A stretch of DNA of 64,000 nt, taken from positions 1 through 64,000 of the forward strand of contig CAZZHG010000008.1 in assembly GCA_964653655.1 (NCBI GenBank), read 5' to 3'. Positions 1-7,583 of the stretch are shown here, in pieces. Source of the DNA: CAZZHG01 sp964653655 (lineage in GTDB: Bacteria > Bdellovibrionota > FAC87 > UBA2466). The notes below the pieces were generated by a model, which was given only the letters and a program-made list of their open reading frames with translations, was not told the origin of the DNA and did not search any database. The translations under genes and the position numbers were made by a program. Positions within the stretch are counted from its first letter, which is position 1, and the number at the start of each line of letters is the position of its first letter.

Positions 1-1
1 C

Positions 2-586
2 CTTATCCAGCGGTACCACTGGATCATATTCGTATTCGGCGGATTTCTTGTTTTGTCTGGAATCAAGATGGCGCTTCCGAAGAAGGAAGAGGTTACCCTC
101 GAAACGAACAGGGTGATGCGCCTCATGAGGAAACTCATCCCCTTCTCGCCTTCTTATGACGGCGGAAAGTTCTTCACTAGATCGGAGAAAGGGAAGCGCC
201 TGGCCACTCCTCTGTTTGCGGCACTAATCATGGTGGAGGCGACGGACCTCATCTTCGCCGTCGATTCGATTCCGGCAATTCTTGCCATCAGCGATGACCC
301 GTTCATCGTTTACACGTCCAATGCCTTCGCCATCCTGGGATTACGGTCGCTCTATTTCGCCGTGGCGGGACTCGTGGACATTTTTCATCACTTGAAAATC
401 GGACTCGCCGCGATTTTGGTCTTCATCGGGGCGAAGATGCTGCTCATGGATACGTATAAGATTCCGACTCCGGTAGCGCTGGGAGTGGTACTCGGCATTC
501 TCGTATTGTCCATTCTGACGTCGCTTCTCTGGCCTCCGAAGCACAGCTCAGGCGCGCCCGTCATACCGGGAAAGAAGCCACGGTGA
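2..586 (+). CDS. TerC family integral membrane protein (5' end outside window)
   Basis: The frame is open from base 2, so the start lies upstream of the window; the internal TTG at 53 and ATG at 68 are not the real start. The visible part is the C-terminal portion of a TerC/Alx-type membrane protein: several hydrophobic helices, the conserved acidic membrane motif EATDLIFAVDSIPA around codons 77-90, and the FAILGLRSLYF segment. Known members are linked to tellurite resistance or manganese export at the inner membrane; the substrate here cannot be told. It ends with a basic, proline-rich tail. Family assignment is firm, function is inference. Confidence 0.9.
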   Translation, partial: LIQRYHWIIFVFGGFLVLSGIKMALPKKEEVTLETNRVMRLMRKLIPFSPSYDGGKFFTRSEKGKRLATPLFAALIMVEATDLIFAVDSIPAILAISDDPFIVYTSNAFAILGLRSLYFAVAGLVDIFHHLKIGLAAILVFIGAKMLLMDTYKIPTPVALGVVLGILVLSILTSLLWPPKHSSGAPVIPGKKPR

Positions 587-640
587 TGCCATTACATTTG
601 TATTTACATTTAGCACGCATTGGCGTAGTTCCGTCATTTC

Positions 641-895
641 ATGAAGTCCCCAGGACGTAGTTCTAAGGATAAGGATGAGGCCAAGGAGCTTTCTTCTCTC
701 AAAGGCGGTGTTTCGAGGGCTGGGGCGCATAGCCTTCGCTTTCGATACGAGCTGCGGCCCAAGAATAAGACCATCACCCTCAGGGTGAGCGGCGCTCTGC
801 TCGCGGCGATTAAGGAGCGGGCGGAGCAATCAGGCATCGACTACCAAAAATTCATTCGCCTTGTTCTCGAGCAGGCTGTCGAAAGGAAGCAGTGA
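641..895 (+). CDS. Ribbon-helix-helix (CopG/BrnA-like) DNA-binding protein
   Basis: 84 residues. The C-terminal half (about 46-80) has the ribbon-helix-helix pattern: a beta strand ITLRVSGALL, then a helix AAIKERAEQSG, then IDYQKFIRLVLEQAV. This resembles BrnA-type antitoxins and CopG repressors, which dimerise and bind operators with the strand. The first 35 residues are basic and probably disordered. No BrnT or other toxin gene is adjacent; the next gene begins 6 bp after its stop. It is therefore either an orphan antitoxin-like regulator or a repressor of the downstream membrane-protein gene. No strong ribosome binding site is visible. Confidence 0.7.
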   Translation: MKSPGRSSKDKDEAKELSSLKGGVSRAGAHSLRFRYELRPKNKTITLRVSGALLAAIKERAEQSGIDYQKFIRLVLEQAVERKQ

Positions 896-901
896 GCCGG
901 G

Positions 902-2020
902 ATGGCGATTGAATTTCTTATCGTTCTCGTCTGCTTGATCTTGAATGCGGTGCTTGCCTGTGTCGAGATGGCCTTTGTCTCGGTGGGGCGCCCGCTGCTT
1001 CGGCAGATTTCCGCCGCCGGCAATCGAGACGCCCGTCGCCTGCTCACTCTCCGTGAGAACCCTGAACGAACACTATCCGTACTTCAAATTGGAATCACCC
1101 TGGTAGGAGTGGTCTCGGCCGCGGTGGGCGGCGCCGGCGCCGAGGAGACGCTGAGTCCCTGGCTGCAATCCAACTTCGAGCTCAGTGAAGGGGTGGCGGA
1201 AATTGTTTCCATTCTTTTTGTGGTCGTACCGATCACGTTTCTCAGCGTGATACTGGGAGAACTGGTTCCAAAGACAGTCGCATTGAAACGGCCGCTAGCC
1301 ATCGCCCTTTTCAGCTCCCGATGGCTGCACATGGCCGACGCCGTTTTGGCTCCCATCGTGGGCGTCATGGAGTGGATGACGAACCAAATCCTTCGTATCT
1401 TTTTCAGGCGCCTAAGACCCGAACGACATACGGACGGAGAAAGCTCAGTCGAGCTCGGCTCGCTGTCTGATCTGCATCGGCAATACGTCGTTAACCTGGT
1501 GCAGCTGGAAAAGAAGCAGATCCGTGACGTTATGCTCCCGTGGGACAAGGTGATCACGATGAGTGCGGCGCAGACCATGGCGGAAGCGTCAGCAGCGCTG
1601 CTCGCTTCCGGTCACAGCCGAATTCCAGTTCTCGATAACGGAGAGGTACGGGGGTTTCTCTACTCGAAGGAGTTCATGATCTTCAGTGCCACCGGAAGCG
1701 ACAATTGGACATCCATCCTTCGTCCCATTCTCGCGGTAAGAGATATGGATTCCCTTCTCAAGGTCATGCGGCTCATGCAGGACAAGCGGAACCATCTTAG
1801 CCTGGTTTACTCGGCGGAAAAGAAGCTCTTGGGAATCGTGACTCTGGAGGACATTCTCGAAGAGGTCGTCGGTGAAATCTATGACGAGGATGACGACGGA
1901 CGGCTGAAAGGCCTTCTTGCATCGAGCGGAAAGTTACGTTTCTCGCAAACTCGTAAGACGGAAGGTGGGGTCATGTTTCACCCCCTAGGCGCCCCTCGCT
2001 CGGAAGACCCAGCCCAATAG
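902..2020 (+). CDS. CNNM/HlyC-CorC family membrane protein with CBS pair
   Basis: 372 residues. The N-terminal CNNM (DUF21) membrane domain covers about residues 1-170 with four hydrophobic segments and the GELVPKTVAL motif, followed by a tandem CBS domain (about 205-330, ending near GIVTLEDILEEVVGEIYDE). Relatives are inner-membrane proteins implicated in magnesium or cobalt efflux; the CBS pair probably binds adenine nucleotides. The usual C-terminal CorC_HlyC domain is missing: after the acidic EIYDEDDD stretch only about 45 unrelated residues remain. The start lies 6 bp downstream of the ribbon-helix-helix gene, so the two are probably cotranscribed. Confidence 0.88.
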   Translation: MAIEFLIVLVCLILNAVLACVEMAFVSVGRPLLRQISAAGNRDARRLLTLRENPERTLSVLQIGITLVGVVSAAVGGAGAEETLSPWLQSNFELSEGVAEIVSILFVVVPITFLSVILGELVPKTVALKRPLAIALFSSRWLHMADAVLAPIVGVMEWMTNQILRIFFRRLRPERHTDGESSVELGSLSDLHRQYVVNLVQLEKKQIRDVMLPWDKVITMSAAQTMAEASAALLASGHSRIPVLDNGEVRGFLYSKEFMIFSATGSDNWTSILRPILAVRDMDSLLKVMRLMQDKRNHLSLVYSAEKKLLGIVTLEDILEEVVGEIYDEDDDGRLKGLLASSGKLRFSQTRKTEGGVMFHPLGAPRSEDPAQ

Positions 2021-2142
2021 TTAAGACTCCAGGGCCACGCTCGACATCCTTCCAAAGCCGGGAATCTGTCGGGCACGCAAATGAGTCGAAGCGATTGACA
2101 AAAATAGAGCCGGGAGTTCCGATCAGGATCGTTGGAGGAACC

Positions 2143-3180
2143 ATGGGACTTATTTCCTATTTCGCAATTTTGGCTGTTTCCACGGTGGCTTGGGGCGCGG
2201 ATGTCTATCACCACGAGTTGATTCAATACCCGAGTGGAGGAAGCTGCGAACAAACGGCAGCCGATCTAGCGAAGCAATTTAGTGTCGCATCGGGGGCCGA
2301 GATCTACTGGGCCGGAGCGACAAAGGAAAGTTCCACTACCTGCGACATTAAGATCTCCTACATCGCTGAAAAGGAAGCCGAACTCACTAGTACAGTTGAT
2401 AGATCGGGGCTCGGAGCATCACGCAAGGGAACAAAGCTCTCACTCGGGGATTGCACAGCCGATTTGCAGCGCGAGAAGGCCCTCTTCAAGAAGAGTACGG
2501 GCCTCGATCCCTGGATTGCTTACTGTTACCAGGAAAGCAATTTTTTGAATGGCCTGCCATTTGTTCCTGTTGTCGAGGGGATCGGAAAACCAAGCCTAAA
2601 TTTTTATTCCTCGGACACCATCTTCGGAGTGACCCCGAACGTGGGTTGGGCGAGCCTGCTCACCACTGTCTGGAAAACGGCCGCTCAGCAGGGGCATCCG
2701 GTGGCTTCAATCACTCCAAGACCCTATATCTCCGCAGCCGACAAAGAAGTGACGATTCGGTACTTTGCCAAAGAGAGGCTTTATTTGAGAGCCGACGGGA
2801 TCGCAGAGCACAAGACACCTGAAATTTGTGACGAGCAAGTCGAAGAAATCCGCGTTGGACTCTCGAAAGCCGACCACCCACCCATTGGTGTTTATTGCGG
2901 GAAGTATGCTCACGGTCAGTATCGCTTAGGTATCGTTACCCTATCGACAAATGTCCTGGGTATCGCGAATTTGTGGACGATTAAGGATTCAAAGCAGTTT
3001 GCTAGCCTTACCGCTTGTCGGGGCGAGCTTCCCGCGACACTCGATTTCTACCGCCTCAAACTCGGAAAGAAGGTCCTCGCCGGGATCTGCGCTAACGGGG
3101 ACGGCGTATTTAGAATAACGGCCTTAGAAGAAAGAAAACCAGGCCCCAAACCAACAAACGATCTCGTCGAGACTTATTGA
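2143..3180 (+). CDS. Secreted protein of unknown function
   Basis: 345 residues from ATG 2143, chosen because GGAGGA lies 5 bp upstream and the first 18 residues (MGLISYFAILAVSTVAWG) form a signal peptide. An in-frame TTG at 2095 would give a longer, less credible start. The mature part has scattered cysteines (for example SCEQT, TTCDIK, GDCTAD, AYCYQE, EICDEQ, GVYCGK, TACRG, AGICANG), suggesting a disulfide-bonded periplasmic or exported protein. I recognise no domain. Its codon use and base composition look less GC-rich than the neighbours. It is followed by a non-coding, hairpin-rich zone. Confidence 0.75.
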   Translation: MGLISYFAILAVSTVAWGADVYHHELIQYPSGGSCEQTAADLAKQFSVASGAEIYWAGATKESSTTCDIKISYIAEKEAELTSTVDRSGLGASRKGTKLSLGDCTADLQREKALFKKSTGLDPWIAYCYQESNFLNGLPFVPVVEGIGKPSLNFYSSDTIFGVTPNVGWASLLTTVWKTAAQQGHPVASITPRPYISAADKEVTIRYFAKERLYLRADGIAEHKTPEICDEQVEEIRVGLSKADHPPIGVYCGKYAHGQYRLGIVTLSTNVLGIANLWTIKDSKQFASLTACRGELPATLDFYRLKLGKKVLAGICANGDGVFRITALEERKPGPKPTNDLVETY

Positions 3181-3194
3181 GCCCATTATGGGGG

Positions 3195-3330
3195 TGGAGG
3201 CGGGGGGGAATCGACCCACTACGCAAAAGTCTCCCTTGGAGACTTTTGCTGCGCAGGCCCCCCTCCGGCTAATCGACAGCCAATCGTGGCTGTCGATTTA
3301 GAAAACGCTCGCGCGTTTTCTACCGCCTCC
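3195..3330 (-). other. tRNA-Ser-like element with arms replaced by perfect hairpins
   Basis: Read on the minus strand, GGAGGCGG (3330-3323) pairs with CCGCCTCC (3203-3196) followed by a discriminator-like A, exactly like a tRNA-Ser acceptor stem. Between them come three perfect hairpins: 10 bp with a 4-nt loop (3299-3322), 12 bp with a 4-nt loop (3271-3298), and 12 bp with a 3-nt loop (3223-3249, in the place of a Ser long variable arm), then a T-arm-like GGGTCGATTCCC. The first two hairpins abut directly. No anticodon loop remains, so this is not a functional tRNA by sequence. It could be a tRNA remnant remodelled by palindrome insertion or an independent structured RNA. Confidence 0.5.
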
Positions 3331-3370
3331 GCGTTCGATTCCTCATCAACACCAAATGAAAAGGGAGATA

Positions 3371-3571
3371 GGGGAGCGCGCAGGTGGTGCGCTTCCCACC
3401 ACAATCGGATTTTGAAAAGTTTATTTGGAGCCAGTTAAGTCGTTGGGAAAGAAGAAGATGTTGGATGGTTGGTGTTAGAGGAAAATTTTCGCCCTTCTAA
3501 CATCGTCCGAGGTATTCCAAACACCTAATATCTAACATCAAACATCTAATTTTCGCCGTCAGGCGAAAATT
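3371..3571. repeat. Hairpin cluster downstream of tmRNA
   Basis: Non-coding stretch with further inverted repeats: GGGGAGCGC/GCGCTTCCC (3371-3397), TGTTAGA/TCTAACA (3473-3502) around the palindrome GAAAATTTTC, and AATTTTCGCC/GGCGAAAATT (3548-3571, perfect 10 bp, GTCA loop). The last one starts one base after the 3' end of tmRNA and could act as its terminator, although no strong T run follows. Between 3503 and 3550 short GATGTT/AACATC words recur in both orientations. No open reading frame here is convincing. Confidence 0.5.
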
Positions 3572-3572
3572 T

Positions 3573-3922
3573 TGGAGGTGGGGGGAATCGAACCCCCGTC
3601 CGCAAGTGATCCACTGCAATCACTACATGCTTGTCCTGCTCATAAGTTTCGCCTTACGAATACTCTGCAGGCCTAGCTATCGTAAGACTAACCTCAGAAA
3701 GATTTAGGACCTCCACCCTGAGGTGCAATTTCGGTCCGATCCCACGAAATGGCGTCCTTAAACAAGCAGTGGGAGTACCTGCTCAGGACGGGCTGCTTTT
3801 AATTAAGCGGCCAGTGCGTAATTGTTGCCAATTACTATTTTGCCGCCTTTTTTACGAGTCAGCGAGCGAACTCGGCATGCGACTACAAGCTTCAGCACCC
3901 ACGTCGAAGCCAGGTCACCCCC
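3573..3922 (-). ncRNA. ssrA: tmRNA (transfer-messenger RNA)
   Basis: The 5' end GGGGGTGACCTGGCTTCGAC (from 3922) and the 3' end with T-arm GGGTTCGATTCCCCC and CACCTCCA (ending 3573) pair into a 7-bp acceptor stem with one G-U. The single-piece molecule is about 350 nt. The tag reading frame ends GNNYALAA then TAA (3803-3829 covers GGC to stop); the resume codon is GGC or the ATT before it. CCA is not encoded. Its role is trans-translation: rescue of stalled ribosomes and tagging of nascent chains for proteolysis. The remaining sequence is consistent with tmRNA pseudoknots, which I did not fold in detail. Confidence 0.95.
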
Positions 3923-3943
3923 GTTTTTCAATGAACAGACCCC

Positions 3944-3972
3944 ACCATAGCGAAATCCTAAAATGGACACAA
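3944..3972 (-). promoter_or_regulatory. Sigma-70-type promoter for tmRNA
   Basis: On the minus strand TTGTGT (3972-3967), a 17-bp spacer and TATGGT (3949-3944) fit a vegetative promoter. Initiation would fall near 3937, about 15 nt before the mature tmRNA 5' end, as expected for a precursor trimmed by RNase P. Confidence 0.55.
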
Positions 3973-4150
3973 TAGACGAAAAAAAACGGGGCCGGCCTGA
4001 GCCGGGCGTCGGCATGAGAGACCTCGGCGGCCGGTGGGCCGAGCGAGTGCAACCGGAACGTAGGTAACCCGCCATCGAGAAAACGAATGGGAGCAAAATT
4101 TGACTTTGTTTAAACCAATCTAAATCATTCTCGGAATTGCGGAGCCCAAT

Positions 4151-5041
4151 TTGACGAAGTGGCTGAACTACCATCACCTCTACTACTTTCGAACCATCGC
4201 GCACGAAGGGGGCATTGCAAAGGCGGCCGAAAAGCTTCGCTTGGGGCAGCCCACCCTGTCTACTCAACTTCGCCAACTCGAAGAGTCTCTCGGACACCTT
4301 CTCTTTGACCGCCGAAAGCGCTCGCTCGTCCTTACGGAAGCCGGCAAAGTAGCCCTGGAATATGCCGACAGCATTTTTCGCTCGGGGGACGAGCTCTTGC
4401 AGGTACTGGAGGATCAGTCCTTTTCCGGCAGAATCGATGTGAAGTTCGGAGCCTTGGATAGCGTGCCCAAGCGCCTTCTGCTGGACCTGATGGAAGCCGC
4501 TCTTAAGGAAGGCAACTGCTCCGTATCGCTATTGGAAGGGCGGGGAGATGAGCTTTTCAGGGAAATGCTCGCCCACCAGATCGATCTCATCATCTCCAAT
4601 TACCCTCCGGTCACCTCGGACGTCGGAAGGGTTTACTCACGTTCGATTGCTAAAGTTCCGGTGGCGGTGTTCGGAGCCCCGAAGTACGCCCACCTCAGAA
4701 AAGGATTCCCAAAAAGCCTCGAAGGCCAGCCTTTTGTTTTGCCGACCGACCATAGCCGACTTCGCCACGACCTGGACCACTATTTCTTGTTGAAGAAATT
4801 GCGAGTGGTTCCGGTGGCGGAAACCCAGGACACGAGCGTTCAGAAGCTGCTGGGAATCGAAGGACACGGCCTCATTCCCCTTCCAGAGTTCACAACGCGA
4901 GATCTCATCAGTGAAAAGAAACTGATCAAAATTGGTGCCCTGCCTGAGGTCAAAGAAGAGTTCTGGCTCATTTCCGCCGCCAGGAAGATTGAAAACCCCA
5001 TCGCGGCCAGAATCATGAAGTCCTTTCACCTTTCCCTGTAG
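4151..5041 (+). CDS. nhaR: NhaR-like LysR family transcriptional regulator
   Basis: 296 residues. The N-terminal winged helix-turn-helix starts LNYHHLYYFRTIAHEGGIAKAAEKL and contains the QPTLSTQLRQLEESLG recognition region; the initial NYxHLYYF pattern is typical of NhaR, the Na+-responsive activator of nhaA. The C-terminal effector domain (about 90-290) is of the periplasmic-binding type. The start is TTG 4151 with GGAG 7-10 bp upstream. No Na+/H+ antiporter gene adjoins it in the window, so the target must lie elsewhere or differ. A hairpin with a T-rich flank follows. The gene symbol reflects the closest family; orthology is likely but not proven. Confidence 0.8.
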   Translation: MTKWLNYHHLYYFRTIAHEGGIAKAAEKLRLGQPTLSTQLRQLEESLGHLLFDRRKRSLVLTEAGKVALEYADSIFRSGDELLQVLEDQSFSGRIDVKFGALDSVPKRLLLDLMEAALKEGNCSVSLLEGRGDELFREMLAHQIDLIISNYPPVTSDVGRVYSRSIAKVPVAVFGAPKYAHLRKGFPKSLEGQPFVLPTDHSRLRHDLDHYFLLKKLRVVPVAETQDTSVQKLLGIEGHGLIPLPEFTTRDLISEKKLIKIGALPEVKEEFWLISAARKIENPIAARIMKSFHLSL

Positions 5042-5086
5042 AGACCTTGCTCCAGCGCACCTCTGGTTCCCCCCAGGCGACGCCGT

Positions 5087-5115
5087 ATAGTTCGTTTAAA
5101 GCGAACTATTCAATT
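5087..5115 (+). terminator. Possible terminator after the NhaR-like gene
   Basis: ATAGTTCG (5087-5094), a 7-nt loop and CGAACTAT (5102-5109) form a perfect 8-bp stem followed by an AT-rich run. The 5110-5150 flank is markedly AT-rich compared with the surroundings, so part of it may be the promoter of the next gene. Confidence 0.45.
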
Positions 5116-5212
5116 TAATTTATCTATTTTATTAATTCATCCGATCTGACGTAATCTTTCTTGTATCGACGCTGAGTAAGCGCGCCGAACCTCAACTTAC
5201 GAGAGGAGCCTT

Positions 5213-5599
5213 ATGATTCAAGTCAGATTCAAGAACATGGAGAGTTCGGCGATCGCGATAAACATCGTAAGGGAGAGAATCGGTGAGGCCGTCGCAAGGT
5301 TCCCGAATGACCGGCAACGAACCGTCGTGGTGACTTTGGGCATGGAAAACTCCCCGACGAAGAGGGGGCCCGATCTATTCAAAGTGCGTGCTGAGATTAT
5401 TGGCGGCCGTTACCACGGCTTGATTCTCGAAAAAGAAGCCCCCGATCTTTACAAGGCCCTCGCGAACGTTTCGGACGGGCTTCTAGAGAGGCTCAACCGA
5501 TTCTCCGATCGCCTGCGCATCAAGGCGCGCAAGCAGCGGCGCAACCTTAGCTCTCGCCTTGAGCTCGCCAACGGTGAGACGGAAGGAAGTAGGTCATGA
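5213..5599 (+). CDS. hpf: Ribosome hibernation promoting factor / S30AE family protein
   Basis: 128 residues, single S30AE (YfiA/HPF) domain: it starts MIQVRFKNMESS and keeps the beta-strand VVVTLGMENSP and the helix EKEAPDLYKALANVSDGLLERL, ending in a basic tail (DRLRIKARKQRR). This corresponds to the short HPF type, which binds the decoding region of the 30S subunit and helps form inactive ribosomes in stationary phase or stress. GAGAGGAG precedes ATG 5213. Its last 4 bases overlap the start of the following zinc-ribbon gene, so the two are translationally coupled. Confidence 0.85.
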   Translation: MIQVRFKNMESSAIAINIVRERIGEAVARFPNDRQRTVVVTLGMENSPTKRGPDLFKVRAEIIGGRYHGLILEKEAPDLYKALANVSDGLLERLNRFSDRLRIKARKQRRNLSSRLELANGETEGSRS

Positions 5600-5826
5600 T
5601 GCGACAAAGAGCGAGACCCGAACCGGCTGTGTTCCCCGAACGACCATCGGTTCGCTGCCCAAAGTGTCACGTCGGGATGACCCTAACGACGGTCGCGGGA
5701 ATCTCGGTTGAAAGGTGCCCCCTATGTGAGGGGACCTTCTTCGATAAAGGAGAAGTCGAACGGCTGATCCACAGGAACTTGAGGTTCGAAAGGTTCAAAG
5801 CATTCCGCTTTTTTCGCTGGTCGTAA
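5596..5826 (+). CDS. TFIIB-type zinc-ribbon small protein
   Basis: 76 residues. Two CxxC knuckles (CPKC near residue 22 and CPLC near 42), followed by EGTFFDKGEVERLIHR, match the zf-TFIIB-like family of small zinc-ribbon proteins. Function in the family is not established. ATGA overlap with the hpf-like gene indicates one operon. The C-terminus is basic and aromatic (FERFKAFRFFRWS). Confidence 0.75.
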   Translation: MMRQRARPEPAVFPERPSVRCPKCHVGMTLTTVAGISVERCPLCEGTFFDKGEVERLIHRNLRFERFKAFRFFRWS

Positions 5827-5853
5827 CGTTTGTAACTGAAATTGGAGGCAACT

Positions 5854-6495
5854 ATGAAAAACGAAATTAAACATTGGCAAAATGCGCTGGAACTCCTGCA
5901 AAAGGGAAATGAACGCTTCGCTTCGGGACTCCGCTCGGCGGAAGCCATGATCGGACACACCAAGCTGAAAGAATTGTCCGAGAAAGGACAAAAGCCCTTT
6001 GCGATTGTCTTGAGCTGCTCGGACTCACGCGTTCCCGCGGAGCTTCTCTTCGACTGTGGATTCGGAGATCTCTTTGTGGTTAGGGTCGCGGGAAATGTGG
6101 TGCAGCCGAGTCAGATTGCCAGCATAGAATACGCCGCCAAGGTGCTCGGAGCGAAAGTCTGTGTCGTGATGGGGCACTCAAAGTGCGGCGCGGTACAAGC
6201 GGCCTTGGATTCCGAGACCGGCAAGAAGCCGGAACTTGGTCCCAACATCGATTTTCTGATCGAGCTCATACGCCCTGCCGTGCAACGGTCTCTCGCCAAG
6301 AAAGGAAGCTCCACGCTCTCCATGCTGGATTGTTGCATCCGGGAGAATGTGCGCGGCACCGCCTGCGAAGTTCTGGAAAAGAGCTCAATTCTTCGGGCCT
6401 TGGCCAGAGAGGATCAGTTCAAAGTGGTGGAAGCGATCTTTCACCTCGATAGCGGTAAGGCGGAATTCGGTACCAGCGAAACACGCAAGCTTTAG
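5854..6495 (+). CDS. Beta-class carbonic anhydrase
   Basis: 213 residues from ATG 5854 with GGAGG 5 bp upstream. Zinc ligands and the catalytic dyad are visible: C55-x-D57-x-R59 in CSDSRVP, and H108-x-x-C111 in GHSKCGAV. It interconverts CO2 and bicarbonate in the cytoplasm. No signal peptide. It sits between the hibernation cluster and a bestrophin-type channel gene 36 bp downstream, which makes a joint role in bicarbonate or pH handling plausible. Confidence 0.93.
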   Translation: MKNEIKHWQNALELLQKGNERFASGLRSAEAMIGHTKLKELSEKGQKPFAIVLSCSDSRVPAELLFDCGFGDLFVVRVAGNVVQPSQIASIEYAAKVLGAKVCVVMGHSKCGAVQAALDSETGKKPELGPNIDFLIELIRPAVQRSLAKKGSSTLSMLDCCIRENVRGTACEVLEKSSILRALAREDQFKVVEAIFHLDSGKAEFGTSETRKL

Positions 6496-6531
6496 CCAAC
6501 TCGCGTTCCGTGCGGGAAGGAAGAGATAGTC

Positions 6532-7494
6532 ATGAAGTGCCTTTCTTTATTGAATCGGCGGGGGGCTGCCCCCTCCGCCGCGAAGGTCGAACTTACGAAC
6601 CAAGGCGAGTCGAAGAATTTTCTTCGAACCGCTTTAGCTTGGACTGGGTCCGTAACTCCGAGAGTCCTGCCTCGAGTCGCCGCCGCAGCCATTTACGCGT
6701 TTGCGATCGTATATATTTCCAAGCTGTTCCCACAGTTCTCAATCGCCATCACCCCGTTCGAGTATTCCGGGGCCGTACTGGGACTTCTGCTTGTCCTTAG
6801 AATGAATGCGGGAATCGACCGGTGGTGGGAAGCGAGGAAAATCTGGGGGAGCATAGTCAACCAGAGCCGAAACCTCGCCATTATCGGATACGAATATACG
6901 CCGAAGAAAAATCCGACGACTTCGCAGTTCCTTCGTTGGGTGGCCGCATGGCCCCACATCATGCGGGAGTCGCTTCGCAAGGAGACGAAGCTCCTGGAGG
7001 CCGAGAAACTTCTGGGGGCTGAAGAGGCCCAACGGATTAGACGTGCGCAGCACATGCCCACCTACGTGGGCGCTAGACTTGCCCGCTTGCTCATCGAACT
7101 GCGAAAACAAGGACTAGACGACTTTTCCTTCCAAAGAGCGGAGCGTGAACGGGCCATTCTTATCGACGACATAGGTGCCTGCGAGCGAATTCGCAACACG
7201 CCCATGCCCTTTGTACTCGCGGTGAAAACGCGTCGCTTTATCTTGCTCTTCCTGCTTCTTCTTCCGCTGGCTCTGATTGAACGGGTGGACTGGCTCACCC
7301 CGCTGGTGGTCGCATTGGCGGCTTACCCTTTGTTCTCACTCGACGAGATCGGAGCCGAGCTCCAAAATCCGTTCTCGCCGAGAAACCTGAGCCACCTTCC
7401 GCTGGTCGGGATCTGCAACACTATCGAGGGCAACGTTCTGAGCTTGGAAGATAGCAGCGCTGGAGCGGAAGAACTCAAACTCGCCAATCCCTGA
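6532..7494 (+). CDS. Bestrophin family anion channel
   Basis: 320 residues. Typical bacterial bestrophin (UPF0187) features: two hydrophobic helices near residues 45-85 with the motif LRMNAGIDRWWEARKIWG, a long cytosolic helical region, and a second hydrophobic pair near residues 230-265 (ILLFLLLLPLALIE) followed by FSLDEIGAELQNPF. Eukaryotic members are Cl-/HCO3- channels, while characterised bacterial ones have been cation- or anion-selective. The preceding carbonic anhydrase argues for bicarbonate or chloride flux (inference). The first 25 residues are poorly conserved in appearance; ATG 6532 follows GGAAGGAAGAG. Confidence 0.85.
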   Translation: MKCLSLLNRRGAAPSAAKVELTNQGESKNFLRTALAWTGSVTPRVLPRVAAAAIYAFAIVYISKLFPQFSIAITPFEYSGAVLGLLLVLRMNAGIDRWWEARKIWGSIVNQSRNLAIIGYEYTPKKNPTTSQFLRWVAAWPHIMRESLRKETKLLEAEKLLGAEEAQRIRRAQHMPTYVGARLARLLIELRKQGLDDFSFQRAERERAILIDDIGACERIRNTPMPFVLAVKTRRFILLFLLLLPLALIERVDWLTPLVVALAAYPLFSLDEIGAELQNPFSPRNLSHLPLVGICNTIEGNVLSLEDSSAGAEELKLANP

Positions 7495-7530
7495 CAACCG
7501 ACGTGCCGGGGAAGGGAGTTCCCGCCCCCC

Positions 7531-7563
7531 AAAAAAACGAAGGCCGGCTTACGCCGGCCTTCG
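7531..7563 (-). terminator. Rho-independent terminator of the fascin-like gene
   Basis: A perfect 11-bp stem (7538-7548 with 7553-7563, TTAC loop) is followed on the minus strand by seven T (7537-7531). It lies 21 bp beyond the minus-strand gene's stop and could also slow readthrough from the plus-strand bestrophin gene. Confidence 0.85.
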
Positions 7564-7583
7564 CCAAGTATGGGCTGCTGAGC

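Noticed and set aside
641..895. Toxin-antitoxin module
   Set aside because: Only an antitoxin-like ribbon-helix-helix protein is present; no toxin gene adjoins it on either side.
3195..3330. Functional tRNA-Ser gene
   Set aside because: No anticodon stem-loop or D-arm of tRNA type can be drawn; internal arms are unrelated hairpins and T54 is changed.
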